The notes under the pieces were generated by a model. It was given only the letters and a program-made list of their open reading frames with translations. It was not told the DNA's origin and ran no database searches. The position numbers were made by a program, and so were the translations under genes. From the NCBI RefSeq assembly GCF_004912135.1, contig NZ_STGU01000018.1:1-58219 (forward strand): 58,219 nucleotides of DNA, written 5' to 3'. The stretch is from Rhizobium rosettiformans W3. GTDB lineage: Bacteria; Pseudomonadota; Alphaproteobacteria; Rhizobiales; Rhizobiaceae. This document shows positions 1 to 9,413 of this stretch, piece after piece (position 1 is the first letter of the stretch; each line of letters opens with the position of its first letter).

Positions 1-119
1 CCAAGGCGGCCGGTCGCAATCGAATCGTGCATGCGAGAGAGATCGCGGAAACGGCTCTCGGGGCTTCTGTTCCTGACAATGATCAGTTGCCGGTCGATCG
101 CTCACGGCTCACAGCCTGA
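1..119 (+). CDS. C-terminal end of a GGDEF-domain protein (partial)
   Basis: An open frame enters from the left edge and stops at TGA 117-119. Its first residues, KAAGRNRIV, match the last conserved helix of GGDEF diguanylate cyclase domains (ALYxAKxxGRNRV), followed by a non-conserved tail of about 28 residues. The catalytic GGDEF loop would lie upstream of the window, so activity cannot be judged. It is co-oriented with ddlB but separated from it by 205 nt. Only 38 codons are visible, so the family call rests on one short motif. Confidence 0.5.
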   Translation, partial: KAAGRNRIVHAREIAETALGASVPDNDQLPVDRSRLTA

Positions 120-137
120 GAGTCACTTGGGCGCAAA

Positions 138-152
138 TTAACCCGTCTTTAC
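138..152 (+). promoter_or_regulatory. CtrA-like box upstream of ddlB-ftsQAZ
   Basis: TTAACCCGTCTTTAC fits the alphaproteobacterial CtrA full-site pattern TTAA-N7-TTAA at 7 of 8 fixed positions. Further TTAA half-sites follow at 218-221 and 239-242. CtrA is the cell-cycle master regulator and binds division-gene promoters in Caulobacter. That it acts here is inference; no -35/-10 pair was convincing. Confidence 0.35.
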
Positions 153-324
153 ATTCATTTACGTCTGTTTTCTCAAGTCCTTGTTCGCCATCGAGGGCGG
201 GTGGGGCCGCGGTCCGGTTAACGAAAGTAAACGGTTCATTAACCTTAATGTTGTTGAACTTGCCTCACAAACCCGGAGCAAGCGGTGCGATTCCGGTCGG
301 ATTTTTAGAATTTGCGAGGCGTAG

Positions 325-1251
325 ATGAGTGGCAAGCATGTCGCGGTATTGATGGGTGGATTGTCCTCCGAGCGGCCGGTCAGCTTGTCTTCGGGGAATG
401 CCTGTGCTGAGGCGCTTGAGGCCGAGGGCTTCAAGGTCACGCGTGTCGACGTCGGTCGCGATATCGGCCGTGTTTTGGAAAACCTGAAGCCCGACGTCGC
501 CTTCAATGCGCTGCATGGCCCTTATGGCGAAGACGGCACGATCCAGGGTGTGCTGGAATATCTCGAAATTCCCTATACGCATTCCGGCGTTCTTGCCTCT
601 GCACTCGCCATGGACAAGAGGCAGGCGAAGATCGTCGCGGCCCAGGCGGGTATTCCTGTCGCCGAGGCCATGGTCATCAACCGCTTCGATATTGGCAACA
701 CCCATCCGATGGCGCCGCCCTATGTAGTGAAGCCTGTCCGCGAGGGCTCCAGCTTCGGCGTGGTGATCGTGCGCGAAGACATGGCGCATCCGCCGCAGAT
801 CCTGACTTCGAGCGAGTGGCGCTATGGCGATATCGTCATGGTCGAGCGTTACGTGGCCGGCCGTGAGCTGACCTGCGGCGTCATGGATGGACAGGTTCTC
901 GGCGTAACCGAGATCGTACCTCTGGGTCACAGCTTCTACGACTACGACTCCAAGTATGCCGCGGGCGGCTCGCAGCACGTACTTCCGGCAGAAATTTCAC
1001 CGAAAATTTACCAAAAAATACAATCATTAGCCCTCAAGGCACACCAGGCGCTCGGGTGTCGCGGAGTGAGTCGTTCAGACTTCCGTTACGACGATCGCTT
1101 CTCCGAGGATGGCGATCTGATTTGGCTGGAGCTCAATAACCAGCCGGGCATGACCCCTACCTCGTTGCTGCCGGAAATGGCTGCCCATGCGGGCTACAGC
1201 TTTGGTGAGTTTTTACGTTGGATGGTGGAGGACGCTTCTTGTTCTCGTTGA
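325..1251 (+). CDS. ddlB: D-alanine--D-alanine ligase
   Basis: A cytoplasmic ATP-grasp enzyme that joins two D-alanines into the dipeptide added by MurF to the peptidoglycan precursor. At 308 residues it has the usual family length. Visible motifs are the N-terminal [30 protein letters not shown] near residue 65, the ATP-binding [11 protein letters not shown] near 136, and the metal-binding C-terminal [10 protein letters not shown]. The start ATG 325 has GAGG about 7 nt upstream. Its 3' end overlaps the start of ftsQ, as expected at the distal end of the division/cell-wall cluster. murB and murC are not in the window. Confidence 0.96.
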   Translation: MSGKHVAVLMGGLSSERPVSLSSGNACAEALEAEGFKVTRVDVGRDIGRVLENLKPDVAFNALHGPYGEDGTIQGVLEYLEIPYTHSGVLASALAMDKRQAKIVAAQAGIPVAEAMVINRFDIGNTHPMAPPYVVKPVREGSSFGVVIVREDMAHPPQILTSSEWRYGDIVMVERYVAGRELTCGVMDGQVLGVTEIVPLGHSFYDYDSKYAAGGSQHVLPAEISPKIYQKIQSLALKAHQALGCRGVSRSDFRYDDRFSEDGDLIWLELNNQPGMTPTSLLPEMAAHAGYSFGEFLRWMVEDASCSR

Positions 1252-2171
1252 GCGGTAACAAAATGGCTGAGATTTCGGGTCTGCTTCCGACTTCGCCGCT
1301 CGCCTCTTCGGAGGCCAAGGTGCTTCCGCGCCCGCTGCGCCGCATCGTTCGTTTCGTGATCAGCCTGTGCTCCGGGCGTATCGCCATCCCGCGGCATTTC
1401 GGCAAGGTCAGCCTTGCTGGCTTCTACGGTCTGGTCGCGCTGCATGGTGTGGTTGTTGGTGGTCATGGTCCGGTCGTCATGCAGGGCGTGACGGCTTCTG
1501 CTGGTTTCGCCGTCGAGGATGTTCGCGTCTCCGGCAATCAGCACACGTCCGAAATCGATATCCTGCAGCTTCTCGGTCTCGACGGCTCCACGAGCCTGCT
1601 GGGTCTCGATATCGCGGCTGCCCGCGCTGCCCTGGCTGAGCTCCCCTGGGTCGAATCGGCCGAGGTGCGCAAGGTCTATCCGTCGACCGTCGAAGTCACG
1701 CTGCGTGAGCGCCAGGCCTATGGGATCTGGCAGCATGGCAATGATCTCTCGCTGATCGAGCGGTCGGGTTCGGTGATTGCCCCGCTGCGCGACAACAAGT
1801 TTGCCTCGCTTCCGCTCTTTGTCGGTCGCGACGCCGAGACGGCGGCTGCTTCGATCGATGAAGAGTTTTCGAACTGGCCGGCGATTGCGTCCCGGGTAAA
1901 GGCCTTCGTTCGCGTCGGTGGTCGCCGCTGGGATGTGCATCTGGACAACGGCATCATCGTCCGTCTGCCGGAAGAGAATGTTGCGGGCGCGCTGGCACTT
2001 CTCAATCGCTTCGATGCCGAGCAGCAGGTTCTGTCGCGGGATGTGGCGCTCGTTGATCTGCGTCTCCCCGACCGTGTCACCATTCGCCTGACGCCTGGTG
2101 CGCAGGAGCGTCGTACTGCGGCTCTCGAAGAGCGCCGCAAAGCCCTCAAGAAGCTGGAGCAGAAGATATGA
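1239..2171 (+). CDS. ftsQ: Cell division protein FtsQ
   Basis: A bitopic inner-membrane protein that links early and late divisome parts (FtsB/FtsL partners). The order is a basic cytoplasmic N-terminus, one hydrophobic segment around residues 50-70, a POTRA domain opening with [11 protein letters not shown], and an FtsQ-type beta domain. I chose TTG 1239 (310 residues, beginning MFSLSGNK) because GGTGGAGGA lies about 7 nt before it and rhizobial FtsQ often begins MF(A/S)L. TTG 1218 and ATG 1263 are in-frame alternatives without as good a ribosome site. The start overlaps the end of ddlB by 13 nt, suggesting translational coupling. Confidence 0.9.
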   Translation: MFSLSGNKMAEISGLLPTSPLASSEAKVLPRPLRRIVRFVISLCSGRIAIPRHFGKVSLAGFYGLVALHGVVVGGHGPVVMQGVTASAGFAVEDVRVSGNQHTSEIDILQLLGLDGSTSLLGLDIAAARAALAELPWVESAEVRKVYPSTVEVTLRERQAYGIWQHGNDLSLIERSGSVIAPLRDNKFASLPLFVGRDAETAAASIDEEFSNWPAIASRVKAFVRVGGRRWDVHLDNGIIVRLPEENVAGALALLNRFDAEQQVLSRDVALVDLRLPDRVTIRLTPGAQERRTAALEERRKALKKLEQKI

Positions 2172-3499
2172 GCATCTTTGGTGGCTCTTCTTTCGGTCTC
2201 CCGCGCGCCAAGCCGCTGTCGTCCAAGCGGGCGCATGTCGTTTCGGTACTCGATATCGGCTCGACCAAGGTTGTCTGCATCATTGCCCGGCTGACGCCGC
2301 GGCGTGAATCCGCCGTGCTGCCGGGGCGCACCCACAATGTCGAGGTCATCGGCCTCGGCCACCAGCGTTCGCACGGCATCAAGTCCGGCGTCATTGCCGA
2401 TCTCGATGCCGTTGAAAACGTCGTTCGCCTTGCCGTCGACGCTGCCGAGCGCATGGCTGGCCTGACGGTCGAAAGCCTGATCGTCAACGTGTCTGCGGGC
2501 CGCATCGGTTCCGACGTCTACACCGCGACCATCGATCTCGGTGGTCAGGAAGTCGAATCCGGCGATCTCCGCAAGGTGCTGATCGCTGCCGGCCAGCAGT
2601 CGCAGGGAAGCGACCGTGCCGTGCTACATTCGCTGCCCACGGGCTTTTCGCTTGACGGAGAGCGGGGAATCCGTGATCCACTTGGAATGTATGGCGATGT
2701 TCTCGGCGTCGACATGCACGTGGTCACGGCCGAACGGGCAGCGCTCCGCAATCTGGAGCTCTGCATCAACCGCGCTCACCTGACCGTCGAAGGCGTGGTT
2801 GCCACGCCTTACGCCAGCGGCCTTGCTGCCCTGGTCGACGACGAGGTGGAGCTGGGTTGCGCGGCGATCGACATGGGTGGTGGCATGACCACCATCTCGG
2901 TCTTCGCTGAAGGCAAGTTGATCCATACGGACGCCATCGGGATCGGCGGTCACCATGTGACGACCGATCTGGCGCGCGGGCTTTCCACCCGTATCGAGGA
3001 TGCAGAACGTCTGAAGGTCGTTCACGGTTCGGCTGTCGCCAACGGCGCCGACGATCGCGAAGTCGTATCCGTCCCGCCGATCGGCGAGGATGATCGCGAC
3101 CAGCCGACCCAGGTGTCGAAGGCGCTTCTGACCCGGATCATCAGCGCACGCATCGAGGAAACCCTCGAAATGCTGCGCGACCGGATCCAGAAGTCGGGCT
3201 TCTCGCCGGTCGTCGGAAAGCGCGTCGTTTTGACGGGTGGTGCCTGCCAGCTGACCGGCATGCCGGAGGCGGCGCGCCGCATTCTGGCCCGGAACGTGCG
3301 TATCGGTCGTCCGATGGGTGTGTCGGGTCTGCCGGCTGCCGCCAAGGGACCGGCCTTCTCCACGGCCGTTGGCCTGACGATCTATCCGCAGATGGCGGAT
3401 CAGGAAACACATGCCGGGCAGGGCGGGTTGTTCTCGCCCTTCGGCAACGGAAACAGCCGCTTCGCCCGCATGGGGCAATGGCTGAAAGAGAGTTTTTGA
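2168..3499 (+). CDS. ftsA: Cell division protein FtsA
   Basis: An actin-like ATPase that anchors FtsZ to the membrane and recruits the divisome. At 443 residues, the actin-fold motifs are visible: phosphate-1 SVLDIGSTKVVCII near residue 27, phosphate-2 AAIDMGGGMTTISVF in the middle and the adenosine motif VVLTGGACQLTGMPE near residue 350. The extreme C-terminus FARMGQWLKESF is the amphipathic membrane-targeting helix. It overlaps ftsQ by the 4-nt ATGA at 2168, so the two are co-translated. ftsZ follows after 96 nt. Confidence 0.97.
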   Translation: MSIFGGSSFGLPRAKPLSSKRAHVVSVLDIGSTKVVCIIARLTPRRESAVLPGRTHNVEVIGLGHQRSHGIKSGVIADLDAVENVVRLAVDAAERMAGLTVESLIVNVSAGRIGSDVYTATIDLGGQEVESGDLRKVLIAAGQQSQGSDRAVLHSLPTGFSLDGERGIRDPLGMYGDVLGVDMHVVTAERAALRNLELCINRAHLTVEGVVATPYASGLAALVDDEVELGCAAIDMGGGMTTISVFAEGKLIHTDAIGIGGHHVTTDLARGLSTRIEDAERLKVVHGSAVANGADDREVVSVPPIGEDDRDQPTQVSKALLTRIISARIEETLEMLRDRIQKSGFSPVVGKRVVLTGGACQLTGMPEAARRILARNVRIGRPMGVSGLPAAAKGPAFSTAVGLTIYPQMADQETHAGQGGLFSPFGNGNSRFARMGQWLKESF

Positions 3500-3595
3500 G
3501 TTTACCCGGCCGGACACAAGCTTCGGCCAAGGGAAATCTGTTGAAATGACATGGCCGGCTTGGCGATGCGGCCGGGAAAAGAAGGAACGGGTACC

Positions 3596-5341
3596 ATGAC
3601 CATCAAGCTGCAGAAGCCAGACATTACTGAGCTGAAGCCCCGCATCACCGTCTTCGGTGTCGGTGGCGGTGGCGGCAATGCCGTCAACAACATGATCACC
3701 GCTGGTCTGCAGGGCGTCGATTTCGTCGTCGCCAACACGGATGCCCAGGCGCTGACCATGACCAAGGCCGAGCGCATCATCCAGCTCGGCGTCAACGTCA
3801 CGGAAGGCCTCGGCGCCGGCTCGCAGCCGGAAGTCGGTCGCGCCGCCGCTGAAGAGTGCATCGACGAGATCATCGATCACCTGAACGGTACCCACATGTG
3901 CTTCGTCACCGCCGGCATGGGTGGTGGTACCGGCACCGGTGCTGCTCCTGTCGTCGCCCAGGCCGCCCGCAACAAGGGTATCCTGACCGTCGGCGTCGTC
4001 ACCAAGCCGTTCCACTTCGAAGGCGCTCGCCGCATGCGTCTGGCCGAGCAGGGCATCGAGGAACTGCAGAAGTCGGTCGACACGCTGATCGTCATCCCGA
4101 ACCAGAACCTGTTCCGCATCGCCAACGACCGCACGACCTTTGCCGACGCCTTCGCGATGGCCGACCAGGTTCTGTACTCGGGCGTTGCCTGCATCACCGA
4201 CCTGATGGTCAAGGAAGGCCTGATCAACCTCGACTTTGCGGACGTTCGTTCCGTGATGCGCGAAATGGGCCGCGCCATGATGGGAACCGGCGAAGCTTCG
4301 GGCGAAGGCCGTGCGATGCAGGCTGCTGAAGCCGCAATCGCCAATCCGCTGCTCGACGAAACCTCGATGAAGGGCGCTCAGGGCCTGCTGATCTCGATCA
4401 CCGGCGGCCGTGACCTGACCCTCTTCGAAGTCGACGAAGCTGCGACCCGCATTCGCGAAGAAGTTGATCCGGATGCCAACATCATCCTGGGCGCCACCTT
4501 CGACGAAGCGCTGGAAGGCATCATTCGCGTCTCCGTCGTTGCCACCGGCATCGACCGTGCTGCTCTTGCCTCCAAGGGCTTCGAAGCCGCTCCGCTCGCA
4601 AAGCCCGCTATGCGTTCTTCCGCGGCCGTTGCTCCGGCACCGGCCGCATATCAGCCTGCAATGACGCAGGCCCCCAAGCCGACCATGGATCCGGTCGCAG
4701 ACACCATCCGTTCGGCTGAAGCAGCCATGGAACGGGAACTCGAAATCGCCGTCGCCCGTCAGCCGGTGAGCCAGCCGCAGCCTGCTCCGCAGCAGGAATT
4801 CCGTCCGGCCAGCCGTCTGTTCGCTTCGCCGGCTCCGGAAGCAGCCCCTGCGCCGCAGATGGTCCAGCCGGTCGCTCCGCCCCCGGTCATGAGCCAGCCG
4901 GCACCGGTTATGCAGCAGCCGGCTCCGGTCATGCAGGCGCCTGTCGCGCCGGCACCGATGGCAGCCGAGCCCCGCATGGCCGCTGAACCGGTCCGCATGC
5001 CGAAGGTTGAAGACTTCCCGCCGGTGCTGCGCGCCGAAATCGATCACCGCGCCCAGCCGGCAGCGCCTGCCGCCCAGGACGAGCGTGGCCCGATGGGTCT
5101 TCTGAAGCGCATCACCAACTCGCTGGGCCGTCAGGCCGACGAGGAGCCGGTGATGGGTGACATGACCGGTTCTGCGCCGGCTGCTCCTTCGCAGCAGCGC
5201 CGTCCGCTCTCGGCTGAAGCCAGCCTCTACGCTCCGCGTCGCGGCCAGCTGGATGATCACGGTCGTGCAACGCCGGCACGTGCTGGCAGCGAAGACGACC
5301 AGCTCGAGATCCCGGCCTTCCTGCGTCGTCAGACGAGCTAA
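3596..5341 (+). CDS. ftsZ: Cell division protein FtsZ
   Basis: A tubulin-like GTPase that forms the division ring. The start ATG 3596 ([10 protein letters not shown]) is chosen over ATG 3551 because AAGGAA precedes it closely and the N-terminus then matches rhizobial FtsZ; this gives 581 residues. The core has [11 protein letters not shown] near residue 23, the signature [12 protein letters not shown] at 107-118 and the T7 loop [11 protein letters not shown]. Residues from about 320 to 555 form a long low-complexity Pro/Ala/Gln/Met linker. The chain ends in the conserved partner-binding peptide [14 protein letters not shown] strong terminator follows, closing the ddlB-ftsQAZ unit. Confidence 0.98.
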   Translation: MTIKLQKPDITELKPRITVFGVGGGGGNAVNNMITAGLQGVDFVVANTDAQALTMTKAERIIQLGVNVTEGLGAGSQPEVGRAAAEECIDEIIDHLNGTHMCFVTAGMGGGTGTGAAPVVAQAARNKGILTVGVVTKPFHFEGARRMRLAEQGIEELQKSVDTLIVIPNQNLFRIANDRTTFADAFAMADQVLYSGVACITDLMVKEGLINLDFADVRSVMREMGRAMMGTGEASGEGRAMQAAEAAIANPLLDETSMKGAQGLLISITGGRDLTLFEVDEAATRIREEVDPDANIILGATFDEALEGIIRVSVVATGIDRAALASKGFEAAPLAKPAMRSSAAVAPAPAAYQPAMTQAPKPTMDPVADTIRSAEAAMERELEIAVARQPVSQPQPAPQQEFRPASRLFASPAPEAAPAPQMVQPVAPPPVMSQPAPVMQQPAPVMQAPVAPAPMAAEPRMAAEPVRMPKVEDFPPVLRAEIDHRAQPAAPAAQDERGPMGLLKRITNSLGRQADEEPVMGDMTGSAPAAPSQQRRPLSAEASLYAPRRGQLDDHGRATPARAGSEDDQLEIPAFLRRQTS

Positions 5342-5363
5342 GACTGGATCAGACCTGCTTTGG

Positions 5364-5390
5364 AAACCCGGGTTGAAAGACCCGGGTTTT
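5364..5390 (+). terminator. Rho-independent terminator of ftsZ
   Basis: Inverted repeat AAACCCGGG / CCCGGGTTT with an 8-nt loop, ending in TTTT, 22 nt after the ftsZ stop. Confidence 0.85.
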
Positions 5391-5394
5391 CTGT

Positions 5395-5423
5395 ATTTCA
5401 CGAACTGTTTCAGTTCGTGAAAT
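5395..5423. repeat. Perfect 13-bp palindrome with 3-nt loop
   Basis: ATTTCACGAACTG - TTT - CAGTTCGTGAAAT, immediately after the ftsZ terminator and 181 nt before lpxC. It lacks a T-run, so it is not a standard terminator. It could be an operator, a second processing hairpin or part of the lpxC leader. Confidence 0.7.
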
Positions 5424-5603
5424 TCTTGATGTTAATCAATGGGCTGGCTTCGTTACAGCGCGAAAGAATCAGTGATTTGGCTGGAGGGGCGGGGCCACGT
5501 ATGTATGAGATCGAAACAGGGCTCTGCTTGAGTCTTCGACACGCATTAGCGACGGGAAGTTTCAGATCCACCGCCTCGTCGCTTCATCTTTAAGGCTATC
5601 GGA

Positions 5604-6560
5604 ATGGCAATTGCTTTGCTCGGATTTCAGACCACGATCGCAGCGCCGCTCACGCTGACTGGGATCGGGGTTCATTCCGGTCGAGACGTCAGCATCACCT
5701 TCCAGCCGGCGGAAGCCGGAACGGGCGTCGTGTTCCAGCGTCAGCATGACGATGGTTCGGTGAGCGAGTACCGCGCCGTTTCCGCACACGTCGGCAATAC
5801 CGATCTCTGCACGGTTCTCGGAACCAATCCCGCCCGGTCGATCGCCACCATCGAACACGTCATGGCAGCGCTTTATGCGCTTGGCCTCGACAATGTCATC
5901 GTCGAAGTCGATGGCGCCGAGATGCCGATCATGGATGGTAGCTCCGAGGTGTTCATCGAAGCGATCGAACAGGTCGGCATCACCAATCTCGGCGTCAAGC
6001 GCCGCTACATTCGCGTGACCAAGCCGGTGCGGATCGAATCGGGTGCCTCCTGGTCGGAATTCCGCCCCTATGACGGCACACGCTTCGAAGTCGAGATCGA
6101 CTTCGACAGCAAGCTGATCGGTCGGCAGAAGTGGGAAGGCGATCTAACAGCCGAGAGCTTCAAGACCGAATTGTCGCGGGCGCGCACCTTCGGCTTCATG
6201 CGTGATGTCGAGCGCCTGTGGGCCGCTGGTTTTGCGCTCGGCTCGTCGCTCGAAAACTCCGTCGTCATTTCCGACGACGATACCGTGATCAATGTTGAAG
6301 GCCTGCGCTACGAGAAGGACGAATTCGTCCGTCACAAGACGCTGGATGCCGTGGGCGACCTGGCGCTGGCGGGTGCGCAGTTCATCGGCTGCTACCGTTC
6401 CTATCGCGGCGGTCACAAGATGAATGCCAACGCGCTGAAGGCGCTGCTTAGCGACCCGACGGCTTATGAGGTCGTGGAAGCGCCGAGCCGCAGCTATCAG
6501 GTTCGCGCCCGCGAGTTCGTTCCGGTCCAGGTTCCGGAATTCGCTCCCTGGTCGGCTTAA
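5604..6560 (+). CDS. lpxC: UDP-3-O-acyl-N-acetylglucosamine deacetylase
   Basis: A zinc hydrolase catalysing the committed step of lipid A synthesis. At 318 residues the length is normal. The zinc-binding His is in TIEHVMAAL (H85); the other ligands lie in HKTLDAVGD (His and Asp four apart). The catalytic-base region is [13 protein letters not shown] precedes the active-site loop. It follows ftsZ, as in most proteobacteria, but has its own 262-nt upstream region and its own terminator, so it is probably a separate transcription unit. Confidence 0.97.
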   Translation: MAIALLGFQTTIAAPLTLTGIGVHSGRDVSITFQPAEAGTGVVFQRQHDDGSVSEYRAVSAHVGNTDLCTVLGTNPARSIATIEHVMAALYALGLDNVIVEVDGAEMPIMDGSSEVFIEAIEQVGITNLGVKRRYIRVTKPVRIESGASWSEFRPYDGTRFEVEIDFDSKLIGRQKWEGDLTAESFKTELSRARTFGFMRDVERLWAAGFALGSSLENSVVISDDDTVINVEGLRYEKDEFVRHKTLDAVGDLALAGAQFIGCYRSYRGGHKMNANALKALLSDPTAYEVVEAPSRSYQVRAREFVPVQVPEFAPWSA

Positions 6561-6585
6561 CCGCCAGTTCCTGAAACGGAATTCG

Positions 6586-6616
6586 AACGCCGGCCTTTAT
6601 CGAGGTCGGCGTTTTT
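6586..6616 (+). terminator. Rho-independent terminator of lpxC
   Basis: AACGCCGGCC / GGTCGGCGTT stem with an 8-nt loop followed by a T-run, 26 nt after the lpxC stop. Confidence 0.8.
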
Positions 6617-6780
6617 GCAAGGTGCGGAAAGAGGCGGGCACAAGCGGCACTTTCTGGGCGGCCCGCCACAAAAATGCGTTAAAGTCACATCACTGCGTTG
6701 CCCTAGTGCCGCTTTTGTGGCTAGAAACGCCAGTTGAAGGCGACGGTTTTTCAAGCGGCGCTGCAATCGGGATCTTTCGA

Positions 6781-7647
6781 ATGAATCAAGTGGGATCGGT
6801 CGTTGTGAAGAAAGCCGCGCGTATTGCAGGCCTGTGTGTGATGATGTCCGTGGGCGCCGTGCTCGCCGGATGCCAGTCGGACCCGGATATCGACATCAGC
6901 AAGCTCGCTGCCGAGACCGAGCCGCCGGAAGTGCTCTACAATCAGGGCCTTGCCAACATCAAGGCCGGCAACATGAGCGAAGCTTCGCGCAAGTTCGATG
7001 CCGTCGATGCCCAGCATCCGTTCTCGGAATGGTCGCGCAAGGCACTCGTGATGAGCACCTTCACGAAGTATCGCCTCGGCCGTTATGCGGACGCGATCTC
7101 CACCGGCAACCGCTATATGAGCCTTTACCCGAAGTCTGAAGACGCTGCCTATGCGCAGTATCTGGTCGGTCTTTCCTACTGGAAGCAGATTTCGAGCGTC
7201 ACGCAGGATCAGCGCAACTCGGTCAAGACGATCGAAGCGATGCAGCGCGTCGTCAACGAGTTCCCCGATTCGGAATATGTCGACGACGCACAGGCGAAGA
7301 TCCGTTTCGCGCGCGACCAGCTCGCCGGCAAGGAGATGCAGGTCGGTCGCTACTATCTGGAGCGCAAGGAATATCTCGCCGCCGTCTCGCGCTTCCGCGT
7401 CGTGGTCGAGCAGTATCCGAACACCAACCAGATCGAAGAGGCGCTGGCGCGTCTGGTCGAAGCCTATTACGCCATGGGCGTCGTCTCGGAAGCACAGGCG
7501 GCGGCTGCCGTACTCGGCCACAACTATCCGGACAGCCAGTGGTATGCCGATAGTTATGCGCTGCTGCAGCGGGGTGGGGTCGAGCCGCGTGAAAACAGCG
7601 GGTCCTGGATCACCCGTGCTGGCCGCAGGCTGCTGATCGGGACCTGA
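6781..7647 (+). CDS. bamD: Outer-membrane assembly lipoprotein BamD
   Basis: Periplasmic lipoprotein of the BAM complex that inserts beta-barrel proteins into the outer membrane. Starting at ATG 6781 gives 288 residues with a signal peptide and the lipobox VLAGC, lipidated Cys at 31. The frame is open further upstream, but no other start gives a proper signal peptide. The mature part is a run of TPR-like helices ([47 protein letters not shown]) typical of YfiO/ComL proteins. recN begins 34 nt downstream and may be co-transcribed. Confidence 0.95.
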   Translation: MNQVGSVVVKKAARIAGLCVMMSVGAVLAGCQSDPDIDISKLAAETEPPEVLYNQGLANIKAGNMSEASRKFDAVDAQHPFSEWSRKALVMSTFTKYRLGRYADAISTGNRYMSLYPKSEDAAYAQYLVGLSYWKQISSVTQDQRNSVKTIEAMQRVVNEFPDSEYVDDAQAKIRFARDQLAGKEMQVGRYYLERKEYLAAVSRFRVVVEQYPNTNQIEEALARLVEAYYAMGVVSEAQAAAAVLGHNYPDSQWYADSYALLQRGGVEPRENSGSWITRAGRRLLIGT

Positions 7648-7681
7648 CAAGTCTAATCTGACGAAGTGAGAATCTGAGCCC

Positions 7682-9355
7682 ATGCTGGTCCAGCTGTCGA
7701 TCCGCGATATCGTTCTGATCGAGCGGCTGGATCTTGCATTCGAAACGGGCCTTTCCGTGCTGACCGGGGAGACCGGTGCCGGCAAATCCATCCTGCTGGA
7801 CAGTCTGTCGCTCGCCCTCGGTGGACGCGGTGACGGGTCTCTTGTTCGCCACGGCGAGGACAAGGGGCAGGTGACAGCCGTCTTCGACGTCGACAACAGC
7901 CATGCGGCACGGACCCTGCTCAAGGGTAACGGTGTCGACGACGACGGCGATCTGATTTTCCGCCGCGTCCAGTCGGCCGATGGCCGCACGCGCGCTTACA
8001 TCAACGACCAGCCAGTCAGCGTCCAATTGATGCGCCAAGTCGGGCAGTTGCTGGTCGAGATCCACGGCCAGCATGATGATCGCGCCCTGATCGACACCAA
8101 TGCACACCGGATGCTGCTCGATGCCTTTGCGGGCCTGACCGACGAGGCCGTCGATCTCGGGGAGAGCTATCGTCGCTGGCGCGATGCGGAGCGATCCTTC
8201 AAGGCGCACAAGGCCAAGGTCGAGGCCGCCGCGCGTGAGGCGGACTATCTGCGGGCTTCGGTTGAAGAGTTGGAAGGTCTTTCGCCGCTCGATGGCGAGG
8301 AGGATGAACTCGCCGAGCGTCGCTCTGCCATGCAGAAATCCGAACGCATCGCGGGCGATATCGCCGAGGCCTCGGAGTTCTTGAACGGCAATGCGTCGCC
8401 GGTCCCGCATATTGCCTCGCTGATGCGCCGTCTTGAGCGCAAGAGCCAGGAAGCGCCGGGATTGCTGGAAGAGACCGTGCAACTCCTGGGAACGGCGCTC
8501 GACACCTTGTCTGCCGCTCAAATGGAAGTCGAATCGGCCCTGCGGCGGACGGAGTTTGATCCGCGCGAGCTGGAACGCGTCGAAGAGCGGCTGTTCGCGT
8601 TGAGAGCGGCCGGACGCAAGTATTCGGTCGCCGTCGCCGATCTGCCGGCACTTGCGGAAAAGATGGTGGCGGATCTCGCCGATCTCGATGCCGGCGAAGA
8701 GCGTCTTGGCCAGCTGGAAGCGGCCGTGCGCGAGACCAAGGCGCATTACGATCATCTGGCCCAGCAGCTGTCTGCCAAGCGCCAGAACGCCGCCCAGACG
8801 CTTGCCGATGCCGTAATGCAGGAACTGCCGGCGCTGAAGCTCGAGCGGGCGCGGTTCATGGTGGAAGTGGCAGCCGACCCTGACAACGCGACGGCCGACG
8901 GCATCGACACGGTCGAGTTCCACGTCCAGACCAATCCCGGCACGCGTCCCGGCCCGATCATGAAGGTCGCATCCGGGGGCGAGCTGTCACGCTTTCTGCT
9001 GGCGCTCAAGGTGGCGCTGGCCGATCGCGGTTCTGCGCCGACGCTGGTCTTCGATGAAATCGACACCGGCGTCGGGGGGGCTGTGGCCGATGCGATCGGA
9101 CAGCGGCTGAAGCGGCTCTCGGCCAAGGTCCAGGTGCTGTCCGTCACCCATGCGCCCCAGGTTGCCGCCCGCGCCTCGACGCATTTCCTGATCTCGAAAG
9201 GCCCAACCGGCGATGCCGGCGACAAGATCGCGACACGCGTTGCGATCATGGAGCCGGAGCATCGCAAGGAAGAGATCGCCCGTATGCTCGCCGGCGCCTC
9301 CGTGACCGACGAAGCGCGTGCGGCCGCCGCCAAGCTTCTGGCGGCCGGGGAGTGA
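7682..9355 (+). CDS. recN: DNA repair protein RecN
   Basis: An SMC-like ATPase acting in recombinational repair of double-strand breaks. At 557 residues it matches the family. Walker A GETGAGKS is at residues 29-36. A coiled-coil middle runs from about 150 to 380. The ABC signature ASGGELSRF and Walker B LVFDEIDTGVGG are near the C-terminus, followed by the H-loop VTHAPQVAA. It lies 34 nt after bamD on the same strand, the usual alphaproteobacterial order. No LexA box was recognised, which fits expression from the bamD promoter. Confidence 0.97.
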   Translation: MLVQLSIRDIVLIERLDLAFETGLSVLTGETGAGKSILLDSLSLALGGRGDGSLVRHGEDKGQVTAVFDVDNSHAARTLLKGNGVDDDGDLIFRRVQSADGRTRAYINDQPVSVQLMRQVGQLLVEIHGQHDDRALIDTNAHRMLLDAFAGLTDEAVDLGESYRRWRDAERSFKAHKAKVEAAAREADYLRASVEELEGLSPLDGEEDELAERRSAMQKSERIAGDIAEASEFLNGNASPVPHIASLMRRLERKSQEAPGLLEETVQLLGTALDTLSAAQMEVESALRRTEFDPRELERVEERLFALRAAGRKYSVAVADLPALAEKMVADLADLDAGEERLGQLEAAVRETKAHYDHLAQQLSAKRQNAAQTLADAVMQELPALKLERARFMVEVAADPDNATADGIDTVEFHVQTNPGTRPGPIMKVASGGELSRFLLALKVALADRGSAPTLVFDEIDTGVGGAVADAIGQRLKRLSAKVQVLSVTHAPQVAARASTHFLISKGPTGDAGDKIATRVAIMEPEHRKEEIARMLAGASVTDEARAAAAKLLAAGE

Positions 9356-9413
9356 TCCCCATCACCCCCGTATCGGTTGCGCTCTCCGCTGAAACCTGTT
9401 TGGCTGGCTTGCC

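Noticed and set aside
2624..5401. Very long open frame on the minus strand opposite ftsA/ftsZ
   Set aside because: It covers two firmly identified division genes and has no recognisable domain; its length follows from strong GC third-position bias on the other strand.
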